Both the position numbers and the translations under genes were made by a program. A DNA stretch of 64,000 nucleotides from a virus, in IMG/VR virus record IMGVR_UViG_3300036760_000139, positions 1-64,000 of that record. One strand, 5' to 3'. Positions within the stretch are counted from its first letter, which is position 1; each line of letters begins with the position of its first letter. A model generated the notes under the pieces. The model had not been told where the DNA came from, ran no database searches, and saw only the letters and a program-made list of their open reading frames with translations. Below, one piece after another: positions 22,346 through 28,780 of the stretch.

Positions 22346-22630
22346 GTGCCAGTGACTATCACCTTCGCGGCCTCGATCAGCGATAGAAAGACAGCAATCC
22401 AACGCTCTGGCCTGCTCGAGGGCGGGGGGGCCGTGACGTTCGACCTGCCCGAGACCGAACTCGGCGCACTGGCCGCACTCCTGCCACTCGCCCGGGTCCC
22501 ACTGCGGATCACAGTCGAAGTAGACACCGAGACGGCCATCATCCCGCAGCAGGAGGAGCCAGCAGACACCGGCGAGGAGCCGAGACCAACATGGGCAGGG
22601 CAACGAAAGGCGCACAAGAGGCGGGATTAA
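22346..22630 (+). CDS. Hypothetical protein upstream of terminase
   Basis: A 94-residue protein from GTG 22346 with a GGGAGGGG ribosome site. The N-terminal beta-rich half (VTITFAASISDRKTAIQRSG) is followed by an acidic linker and a basic tail (WAGQRKAHKRRD). Its last 40 bases overlap the small terminase gene. Function unknown. Confidence 0.5.
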   Translation: MPVTITFAASISDRKTAIQRSGLLEGGGAVTFDLPETELGALAALLPLARVPLRITVEVDTETAIIPQQEEPADTGEEPRPTWAGQRKAHKRRD

Positions 22631-23169
22631 GCAATGACCGCCAGGAAATGTTCTGTCATGCGTATCTTGCCAATGGGCTGAATGCGAAGGCCGCTTGTAT
22701 TGCAGTTGGTTACAGCGCCAAGGGCGCAGAGGTGCAGGCGGCAAGACTGTTAGGCAGTGCTAGGGTGCAGGCTCGCATAGCTCAGTTGCAGGCGCCCATC
22801 ATCGAAAAGCTGGAGATCAGCACCGAACGTGTCCTCGACGAGGTCGCGGCTTGCGCCTTTGGTCGCGCTGACCGCATCTTCAAGTGGGGACCCGGCGGCG
22901 TGCTGATCGTAGACATGGACCAGGTGCCAGAGGACCAGAGGGCTGCGGTCGCCGAGGTTTCGCAGACGTTCAGCGAGAGTAGCAGCACTGTGCGCCTAAA
23001 GATGCACGACAAACTCTCGGCCCTCAGACTCTTGGGCCAATACCTCAAATTGTGGGGCGACAACAAGATTGAACTTACGGTACCTTGGGCCAAGGAGTTG
23101 GCGGCCATGACCGCTGACGAACTCCGGGCCCGGGCAGACGCCTTGCGGGCGGCGCGGGAGAAGGGATGA
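22591..23169 (+). CDS. terS: Terminase small subunit
   Basis: A 192-residue protein. LSNDRQEMFCHAYLANGLNA, then AACIAVGYSAKGAEVQAARLLG is the N-terminal helix-turn-helix of the Terminase_2 family. A central oligomerisation region and a basic-acidic C-terminal helix follow. It binds the packaging site on phage DNA and hands it to the large subunit, encoded about 660 bases downstream after three small genes. Confidence 0.88.
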   Translation: MGRATKGAQEAGLSNDRQEMFCHAYLANGLNAKAACIAVGYSAKGAEVQAARLLGSARVQARIAQLQAPIIEKLEISTERVLDEVAACAFGRADRIFKWGPGGVLIVDMDQVPEDQRAAVAEVSQTFSESSSTVRLKMHDKLSALRLLGQYLKLWGDNKIELTVPWAKELAAMTADELRARADALRAAREKG

Positions 23170-23360
23170 GGCGCGTGTCGGCAGCGTTGCGCCAGGCTCA
23201 GGCTCGGCAGATGAAACTCGAGCAGTGGAGCATCGTGGACGCGGGCCGTCGGCAGCGGCTCCAGGACGCCCTGTGGGAGTTGGTGTGGGCCGTGGAATCG
23301 GGCATCCAGGGCAGAGTCGAATCAGCAATGACCGCCGCCCGCGTGCGGCTCGAGGAGTGA
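23166..23360 (+). CDS. 64-residue helical protein
   Basis: ATG 23166 overlaps the terS stop. MRRVSAALRQAQARQMKLEQ continues as a single amphipathic, Arg/Gln-rich helix. It may be a terminase accessory protein; only its position supports this. Confidence 0.5.
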   Translation: MRRVSAALRQAQARQMKLEQWSIVDAGRRQRLQDALWELVWAVESGIQGRVESAMTAARVRLEE

Positions 23361-23362
23361 AC

Positions 23363-23548
23363 ATGACCCTCCGCCGTGGTTTCGAGGTCACGGGTGGCTG
23401 TGCCGTGATCGCTGGCGCCGCACTCTTCTTCTACACGATACAGGACGCGCTACTCCGGCTGGCGCGCGCCACTCACCCGGAGCACTTTGACGCCGGCCTG
23501 GTGCTGGCCTTCGTCGGGGCGTTGCTCCTGTACCTCGGGAGGGAATAG
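23363..23548 (+). CDS. Small membrane protein (two segments)
   Basis: A 61-residue protein from ATG 23363. Two hydrophobic segments (about 10-26 GCAVIAGAALFFYTI and 44-58 GLVLAFVGALLLYLG) flank a short polar loop. Unusual inside a packaging cluster; a holin-like role cannot be excluded. Confidence 0.5.
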   Translation: MTLRRGFEVTGGCAVIAGAALFFYTIQDALLRLARATHPEHFDAGLVLAFVGALLLYLGRE

Positions 23549-23835
23549 TGAGAGACCAAGGGTGTCGGCAGTGCCAGCAACTCACGTGCGGCGATTGCGG
23601 GATGCACGACGGCTACTACCTGGATGGCGTCTATCACTGGGCGGATATCGGAAATGCCCAGTTCACGACCAACCAACGTCCATTCGCATGTCCCGTTTGC
23701 AACGGTGGCGGCACGGTCTCGCGTCCGCCTTTCGTAGCTGGTGATTGTCCGCAGTGGGTGCAAGGTGGTGGACCATACGTATACCCATGCGAGGCTTGCA
23801 ATGGCTCCGGGATTGTGTGGGGTCCTCTGCGGTGA
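23548..23835 (+). CDS. DnaJ-type zinc-finger protein
   Basis: A 95-residue protein from GTG 23548. It carries CRQCQQLTCGDCG at the N-terminus and two CxxCxGxG-like repeats, CPVCNGGGTV and CEACNGSGIV, the pattern of the DnaJ/HSP40 zinc-binding region. No J-domain is present. It overlaps the terminase start by 4 bases (GTGA). Confidence 0.65.
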   Translation: MRDQGCRQCQQLTCGDCGMHDGYYLDGVYHWADIGNAQFTTNQRPFACPVCNGGGTVSRPPFVAGDCPQWVQGGGPYVYPCEACNGSGIVWGPLR

Positions 23836-24515
23836 GCCGTGACCACGAGTTGCAGCGGTACTTGACCGAACTGGCCATCGACGAGCAGCGGTACAAGGCA
23901 GACTGCTGGACGTGGCTGGTCGAGCAAGTTGTGACGATCGACGAGGCGACCAAGTCCGAGCGCCGGTGGCCCGCGCATCTCGACTACCTGCACGACTTCG
24001 TTGACGTGCTCAGCGACCCGGACGAGCATTACATCGCCGTCCCCAAGAGTCGCCGGATGATGGTCTCCTGGTGCCTGGCCGCCTGGTGCGCACACCTGGC
24101 CCGGTACCACGAGAACGTCCTTGTACTCTGGCAGTCCGAGACCGAGGCCAAGGCCGCCGAGGCCGTAGACCGGCGCATGGTGTTCATCGAGGACCACCTG
24201 ATCGAACCCGTTCTCCGGCGACCCTACAAGGGACAGCGGACCAAGGACGGACTGATCGGCCGGCTGACGTACCTGCCTACTGGCAGTCGGGTGATTGCCG
24301 TTGCCCAGGGCGCTGATGTGTTCAGGTTCTACACGCCTAGCGTGGTTGTTCTCGACGAGGCGGACTTCCAGGACGAGGGGCACGATGCGCTGGTGGCGGC
24401 TATCCCGTTCGGCGAAAAGGGCGGCAAGGTCATCCTCGTTTCCTCGAGTAACGGCCCCGGGCGGCCAGTGGCAACGATCTGCAAGGGCGTGGGTTTCGTT
24501 CGGTATCGATCCTAA
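23832..24515 (+). CDS. terL: Terminase large subunit, ATPase half (split gene)
   Basis: A 227-residue protein from GTG 23832. Variant Walker A is PKSRRMMVSW (71-80), Walker B with catalytic Glu is VVVLDEADF (171-179) and the coupling motif is ILVSSSNG (201-208). It ends 19 residues later at TAA 24513-24515, before any nuclease domain. The missing nuclease half is at 27205-28071 in another reading frame. The two halves together cover a normal large terminase with no visible duplication. It powers DNA translocation into the prohead, if the halves assemble or the RNA is spliced. Confidence 0.88.
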   Translation: MSRDHELQRYLTELAIDEQRYKADCWTWLVEQVVTIDEATKSERRWPAHLDYLHDFVDVLSDPDEHYIAVPKSRRMMVSWCLAAWCAHLARYHENVLVLWQSETEAKAAEAVDRRMVFIEDHLIEPVLRRPYKGQRTKDGLIGRLTYLPTGSRVIAVAQGADVFRFYTPSVVVLDEADFQDEGHDALVAAIPFGEKGGKVILVSSSNGPGRPVATICKGVGFVRYRS

Positions 24516-24528
24516 CATTGGAGAAATT

Positions 24529-24819
24529 ATGCGAGTAAGTGACAAACAGATCGAGAAGATGGCTCAATCAGGGGCAGATGACATGCTCGAATTGATAGCA
24601 CAAGAATGCAGGGACGCTCGTTACGAACTGAAAATCTCTATGAATGAACACAAAAAGACCATCACTGAATTAAAACACGCCGAGGCACTGACTGAGAAAA
24701 AAGAGGCAGAACTGACCGCGTTGCGTGCGTATATCGCTACGCATAACGCGCCTGTCCATGACCCGCTGAGACAGTATCGGGTACATCGAGGGCCGTGCGG
24801 CGAAGATGGTTGTCACTAA
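24529..24819 (+). CDS. Hypothetical coiled-coil protein inside the terminase insert
   Basis: A 96-residue protein from ATG 24529 (GGAGAAATT upstream), starting 13 bases after the terminase stop. Visibly lower in GC than its neighbours. The middle is a charged coiled coil (KTITELKHAEALTEKKEAEL) and the C-terminus has HRGPCGEDGCH. It looks like recently acquired cargo. Function unknown. Confidence 0.6.
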   Translation: MRVSDKQIEKMAQSGADDMLELIAQECRDARYELKISMNEHKKTITELKHAEALTEKKEAELTALRAYIATHNAPVHDPLRQYRVHRGPCGEDGCH

Positions 24820-24890
24820 GTAAGCGGGCGTCGTGCGGTCGGCATCGCGTTCCGACCAGCCGGATGATCCGGTCGGCGCCCTGATTTTGT

Positions 24891-24961
24891 CGCGGGGTCT
24901 CTGGTGAGGAGCGCGGGCCCATAACCCGGGCAGGAGAGTTCAACTCTCTCCCCCGCAACCA
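24891..24961 (+). tRNA. Initiator-type tRNA-fMet (CAT) with short D-arm
   Basis: The acceptor CGCGGGG/CCCCGCA leaves the first pair as C-A, the mark of bacterial initiator tRNA. The anticodon arm has GGG/CCC next to loop CCCATAA (CAT at 24920-24922), also an initiator feature. The T-arm GAGAG-TTCAACT-CTCTC is perfect, and discriminator A plus CCA are encoded. The D-arm is short (CTC/GAG, 3 pairs, 7-base loop) and there is a G-G mismatch at the base of the anticodon stem, so the body is 68 bases rather than about 74. It may be functional or degenerating. Confidence 0.7.
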
Positions 24962-25409
24962 CCTTGAGGCTCGCGCCTGCATTGTATTTCACGCGGATGG
25001 TTTCAGCGGCCATCCAGGAGAAATAAACGTGGATCTGAACCCTCGCTCGTCGGGGCAGTAGGATCCCTCCGAGCCCCACAGAGCTGGTGCTGATTCATGC
25101 CGGCCAGGGGCTCCCTTGCCCGGAGGTGTCAGGGTTTAATGAAGACACCTGGCGCGTCACCTGCGCCAATGCGTGTCCGGAACACGCGGGAGTCGGATTG
25201 GCTATAGAGCTCAAGCCGACGACAGTGGTGAGCTAGGCGGGAGGCAGTCCCGCCAATCTTGCTACGCAATGCCGCGCAAAACAGGATTGCGCAGGATGAA
25301 TGACACGTCGCCGCCCTCTGACGAGCGGGTGGATAGGGTAAAGCCCAAGGTCTAGACCAAGGATGACGGCCCCCAGGTGGATCTAAAGGCCACCCGGCGA
25401 CTCCAGATC
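24962..25409. ncRNA. Hairpin-rich non-coding stretch in the terminase insert
   Basis: About 450 bases without a convincing gene between two tRNAs. Strong hairpins are AGGTGTC/GACACCT (25124-25130 with 25144-25150), GCGTGT/ACACGC (25171-25176 with 25182-25187), GGCGGGA/TCCCGCC (25236-25242 with 25248-25254) and GCAAT/ATTGC (25266-25270 with 25285-25289). Such density is unusual in this gapless genome and suggests a structured RNA, perhaps part of an intron. I could not find group I core motifs by eye. Confidence 0.4.
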
Positions 25410-25485
25410 GCGCTGATAGCTCAATTGGTAGAGTCCCGGTCTCCAAAACCGGTGGCTGGGGGTTCGAGTCCCTCTCGGCGCGCCA
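25410..25485 (+). tRNA. tRNA-Trp (CCA anticodon), CCA end encoded
   Basis: Full cloverleaf. The acceptor GCGCTGA/TCGGCGC has one T-G pair, the D-stem GCTC/GAGT ends in G-T, the anticodon stem CCGGT/ACCGG has loop CTCCAAA (anticodon 25443-25445 = CCA), and the T-arm is GGGGG-TTCGAGT-CCCTC. Discriminator G is the expected Trp identity base. CCA is at 25483-25485. It lies inside the split terminase locus. Confidence 0.92.
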
Positions 25486-25590
25486 ATCGTATACGCCCGC
25501 CTGACGCGCAGGGCGTACAACTGGTCCAGGGTGACACCTAGAGGCGGCCGACTACCCATCGCCTGTCTCAGAGGCAAGGAGAGGCACGCA

Positions 25591-25809
25591 ATGGCAAGGA
25601 CGAAGAAGAAAGCGCGCCCGGTCAACCCCCGCTTCCTCCGGGACCTGACCTGTGACCGCGTAATCGTCGGCCGCAACCCTCGGGTGTGCGAGACGTGCCT
25701 TGGGGCCAGTGTTTTGTTCAACATACCCGGCAAGATATACGACTGTCCGGCGTGCTTCGGGATGGCGATTGAGTGGAACGGCAGTCTGGATGGAGGCGAT
25801 GGGCAGTAA
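25591..25809 (+). CDS. Zinc-ribbon protein
   Basis: A 72-residue protein from ATG 25591 with CAAGGAGAGG upstream. A basic start (MARTKKKARPVNPRFLRDL) is followed by CETCLG...YDCPACFG, two Cys pairs 20 residues apart. Its end overlaps the next gene. Function unknown. Confidence 0.55.
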   Translation: MARTKKKARPVNPRFLRDLTCDRVIVGRNPRVCETCLGASVLFNIPGKIYDCPACFGMAIEWNGSLDGGDGQ

Positions 25810-25966
25810 CCAGAATGTGAAGGCCAAGCGTAACAAGCGTGGCGCGACCGGCCTGAAGAAGGTCAGGCATCACAAGGGCAACCCGCCCGGCAGAATTGGG
25901 GACGGCTCGGCAAAGTTCCCAGCACGGCAACCACAGGGCGCGAAACAGAAGAGGGGGCAGCCATGA
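25799..25966 (+). CDS. Basic 55-residue protein
   Basis: ATG 25799 has GGAGG 2 bases upstream; ATG 25790 is an alternative. Very rich in Lys, Arg and Gly (NVKAKRNKRGATGLKKVRHH), with no hydrophobic core, so probably nucleic-acid binding or disordered. It overlaps the next gene by 4 bases. Confidence 0.5.
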   Translation: MGSNQNVKAKRNKRGATGLKKVRHHKGNPPGRIGDGSAKFPARQPQGAKQKRGQP

Positions 25967-26868
25967 AGTCCTTCACCGAGATCCTGGCCGCTGTCTACGA
26001 CCCGGGGTTCTGGCAGGTCATTGACGAGTGGGGCGATTACTGCATCTTCTGTGGGGCGTCCGATGGCAGGGACCAGTTCGAGCGGGGTGAGATCCACCAC
26101 TACGGCTCCTGCCTGTTGCGCGAGATACGGGTTCACCTGATGCAGCAGGTTGCCATGCCCCGCCGGTTCAGGGAGGCAGCCATCGAGCAACTCGCGGCGT
26201 TTCAGGCGATCAAGGCCGAGAGGGCCGAGGCCGACCCGTCGTACCCGGACTACGGGAGTGGCGGACTGTCGCCGACTGCCGCCGAGGCCGAAGCGATGCC
26301 AGCGGCAGAAGTAGTGCCCGAGGCGGAGGTCTACCGCACTGCGCGCGCCGAACCCGAGGTGGTGCCTGTAGTCCAACCTGAGCGTTTGCACAGTTGGCAG
26401 TCAATGAAGAACGGCAAGGCCGCGCGCTGCACGAACTGTGGCCTGGTCGCGCTCAATGGCGCTCCGGCCCTCAACGTCGGTGTGGTCCGATGTCAAGCTC
26501 CCCACCATCCAGAACCAAGCCAGTCTGATGTGTGTCCCGGCCGCAACCCAGACTTGCCAGCGCCCGCTGAGGTCAAGGCCGTTCAGCCAGCGGTCCCCTT
26601 GGTCCAGGTCATGTGCCCGCGGTGCCACGCCACCGAGGTCGTTCCGGCAACCGGCGGCGTTCTACCGGACCTGCCGCAGATCACACTAGGCAACGGCCCG
26701 TTCATGGTCGTCTCATGGGTACAGCCTGCCCTCGGCAGGCAGACAGGGGTTTACTGCAAGACGTGTTGGTCGGACACCATTGCCTCGTTCATCACGGCGA
26801 CTCTCCCGCCCGCCGTCATCTGCCATCCGGCACAGACCAGTGATCCCGGTCCCGGCCAACCGGCCTGA
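25963..26868 (+). CDS. Zinc-finger protein with a captured virion-gene fragment
   Basis: A 301-residue protein from ATG 25963. The N-terminal domain (about 1-90) has CIFCGASDGRDQF and HHYGSC, like an HNH-type treble clef. After an Ala/Glu/Pro linker, Cys pairs recur (CTNCG near 151, CPRCH near 212, CKTCW near 266). The segment NVGVVRCQAPHHPEPSQSD (about 171-189) is encoded by 55 bases nearly identical to a virion gene at 52008-52062 but read in a different frame. Function unknown; parts of the C-terminal half may be of chimeric origin. Confidence 0.55.
   Translation: MKSFTEILAAVYDPGFWQVIDEWGDYCIFCGASDGRDQFERGEIHHYGSCLLREIRVHLMQQVAMPRRFREAAIEQLAAFQAIKAERAEADPSYPDYGSGGLSPTAAEAEAMPAAEVVPEAEVYRTARAEPEVVPVVQPERLHSWQSMKNGKAARCTNCGLVALNGAPALNVGVVRCQAPHHPEPSQSDVCPGRNPDLPAPAEVKAVQPAVPLVQVMCPRCHATEVVPATGGVLPDLPQITLGNGPFMVVSWVQPALGRQTGVYCKTCWSDTIASFITATLPPAVICHPAQTSDPGPGQPA
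26476..26530 (+). repeat. 55-base copy of a segment at 52008-52062
   Basis: GTCGGTGTGGTCCGATGTCA onward matches 52008-52062 at 52 of 55 positions. In the 52 kb gene it encodes SVWSDVKLPTIQNQASLM; here it is read one base out of register. The match ends abruptly on both sides. It is direct evidence of recombination between the virion region and the terminase insert. Confidence 0.85.
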
Positions 26869-26869
26869 T

Positions 26870-27208
26870 ATGCCAAGAGACATCAAGAAGAGGCGCGAGA
26901 ACAACCGGAGGTATCAGGCAAGGCTTCGTAAGGAGAATCCCGAGAGAGAACACGCGAACACACGTAGGCGTTTTCTCATGCGTGCGTATGGTCTCACCCC
27001 CGGAGAGTACGACGCGCTGGTGGTTACTCAAAATGGACGGTGTTCCATCTGTGGGTGTGGAGATGAACGCCTATGTGTTGACCATGACCACGTAACCGGA
27101 ATTGTCCGTGGCCTGCTCTGCCGTAACTGCAATGGCGGTATCGGACTCTTGCAAGATAATCCAGACCTGACCGAGAAGGCAACCGCCTACCTGCGGGGGG
27201 GTGCGTGA
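26870..27208 (+). CDS. Endonuclease VII-like HNH nuclease, copy 2
   Basis: A 112-residue protein from ATG 26870. A basic N-terminus (MPRDIKKRRENNRRYQARLR) is followed by YGLTPGEYDALVVTQNGRC, the CSICGCG zinc pair, LCVDHDHVTGIVRGLLC and CRNCNGGIGLLQDNPDL. The core is close to copies 1 (10155) and 3 (30964), also at DNA level (GTTGACCATGACCACGTAAC). Its stop overlaps the GTG of the terminase nuclease half, so it sits exactly at the downstream boundary of the insert, as expected of a homing endonuclease that brought the insert. Confidence 0.85.
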   Translation: MPRDIKKRRENNRRYQARLRKENPEREHANTRRRFLMRAYGLTPGEYDALVVTQNGRCSICGCGDERLCVDHDHVTGIVRGLLCRNCNGGIGLLQDNPDLTEKATAYLRGGA

Positions 27209-28071
27209 GTGTTTCTTTGCGCGTCTTGCGGCCCATTAAGACTGCTGGCGGGTGGACGGTTTTGCCTATTCATTATTCTCACGATCCAGCCAAGACTCGC
27301 GAATGGGCAGCCGAGGCCAAGATGACGTATCCCCAAGAGGCGGACTGGGATCGAGAGTTAGAGATTGATTTCGGCGCCCTGAGTGGCGTGAGAGCTTATC
27401 CAAAATTCGCTCGCCCGCTGCACCTTCGCCATGCTGCCGATGTCATCTATAACCCCATGCTCCCACTTTGTTTGTGCATCGACTTCAATGTCGGGTTCAT
27501 GAGTTGGCCGGTCGCGCAGATCGTCAACAACGAGCCGGTGGCCATTACCGAGATCACGTTGGAGCCAGCAGACATCCCGAGCATGGCCAGGGCTTTCCGC
27601 AACAGGTTCCCGGCGCACCCCGCCGAACTCTGGATCTTCGGCGACGCCTCGGGTCACGCGCGCTCAGTCCAGAGCCAGCAGAGCAACTACGACCTACTGC
27701 GCCTGGCGCTTTCCGACTACTCGGCGCCCGTGGTGATGATGGTCCCGGAGGTCAACCCTCCGATCCACACCCGCCTGAACAGCGTCAACACGAAACTGAT
27801 GACGCCGGCGGGCAAGCCGGGATGCGTGATCTCGGATGCCTGCCTGAATCTGATTGCGGACTTCGAGGAAGTGCTCCTCGATCCGAAGGGCCACGGCGTA
27901 GTCAAAGTGTCGGACCCCCGGCACCCCTACTTCAAGCGCACCCACAGTTCGGACGGATGGGGGTACTTCTGCGCCAGGGAATGGCCAGTGGTCGAGGAAC
28001 TGTTCCGTAGCGAGACCAAACCCGAGAAGATGCCCGAGTTGGTGTACGGGCGCCTCGCGGGAGACCTGTAA
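27205..28071 (+). CDS. terL: Terminase large subunit, nuclease half (split gene)
   Basis: A 288-residue frame from GTG 27205 that overlaps the endonuclease stop. WTVLPIHYSHDPAKTREWA corresponds to the segment following the ATPase coupling motif in intact terminases. The RNase H-like nuclease has Asp93 in CIDFNVGF, Asp147 in IFGDASG and Asp250 in THSSDGWGYF. The start used in the cell is uncertain; a spliced mRNA would not need this GTG. It would cut the concatemer during packaging. Confidence 0.85.
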   Translation: MSVSLRVLRPIKTAGGWTVLPIHYSHDPAKTREWAAEAKMTYPQEADWDRELEIDFGALSGVRAYPKFARPLHLRHAADVIYNPMLPLCLCIDFNVGFMSWPVAQIVNNEPVAITEITLEPADIPSMARAFRNRFPAHPAELWIFGDASGHARSVQSQQSNYDLLRLALSDYSAPVVMMVPEVNPPIHTRLNSVNTKLMTPAGKPGCVISDACLNLIADFEEVLLDPKGHGVVKVSDPRHPYFKRTHSSDGWGYFCAREWPVVEELFRSETKPEKMPELVYGRLAGDL

Positions 28072-28080
28072 GGAGACCCG

Positions 28081-28773
28081 ATGATCTACTACCCCATTAT
28101 CCACCAGGATGTCTACGCAATCGGCGGCATCACGTGTGTCGCCAAGGCCAACCTGATTGACGGCGAGACACTCATCATCAGCGACGGCACAACTGCCTAC
28201 GTCTTCGAGTTCGACGTTGCTGGAGACGGGGTTGCTGGCACGAATGTACAGGTCAACGTCTCGACCGACACCTCGGCAATCCAGGTTGCGGCGCGCCTGA
28301 ACACGGCCATCAACGGTACGGCAATCGGTGTCACCTCAACCGCCGTCGGTGACGGAACGCTCGCCCTGGCGAACGACGCCTACGGTGAGGCGGCCAACGT
28401 CGCGATCACCGACACCGTGTTCGACCCCAACTTCGCGCACACCGGAATGGCGGGTGGCGATGCCGGACTCGGCAAGCAGTCGGATGTCGTCGAACTTGGC
28501 TTCGAGGCGCCCATCACCATCTACATGCCAGCTGCGTGGACGGCTGCCGACATCTCGTTCCTCGCCAGTTTCGACGGTATCACGTACGGCACACTGAAGT
28601 ACGAGGGCGCCGAGGTTCACCACACGGCAGTTGCCGGTGACTGTCTCGTACTCGACCACTTCAGGTTCAAGGCCGTCCGCTATCTCAAACTTCGGTCGGG
28701 GGTGGCAACAACCGAGGTCGAGCAGGCGGCCACGCGCACCTTCACCCTTGTCTCCAGTCCCGTTGCCTGGTAG
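28081..28773 (+). CDS. Virion-associated hypothetical protein
   Basis: A 230-residue protein from ATG 28081. Predicted beta-rich with Thr/Ala/Gly-rich repeats (TSTAVGDGTLALANDAYGEA) and a C-terminal jelly-roll-like segment. It lies between terminase and portal, so a head decoration or fibre-like role is plausible. No family is recognised. Confidence 0.5.
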   Translation: MIYYPIIHQDVYAIGGITCVAKANLIDGETLIISDGTTAYVFEFDVAGDGVAGTNVQVNVSTDTSAIQVAARLNTAINGTAIGVTSTAVGDGTLALANDAYGEAANVAITDTVFDPNFAHTGMAGGDAGLGKQSDVVELGFEAPITIYMPAAWTAADISFLASFDGITYGTLKYEGAEVHHTAVAGDCLVLDHFRFKAVRYLKLRSGVATTEVEQAATRTFTLVSSPVAW

Positions 28774-28780
28774 TTGACCC

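Noticed and set aside
24816-25079. Minus-strand ORF over the initiator tRNA
   Set aside because: It covers a folded tRNA and a hairpin region, has no ribosome site and no protein-like pattern.
24515-27205. Group I intron core in the terminase insert
   Set aside because: No P7/R-S-type conserved strings were found. A resembling AAGATATACGACT at about 25732 lies in a zinc-ribbon coding sequence. Left open rather than called.
23832-28071. Intein in the large terminase
   Set aside because: The two halves are in different reading frames with a TAA at 24513 and several genes between, so no continuous protein precursor exists.
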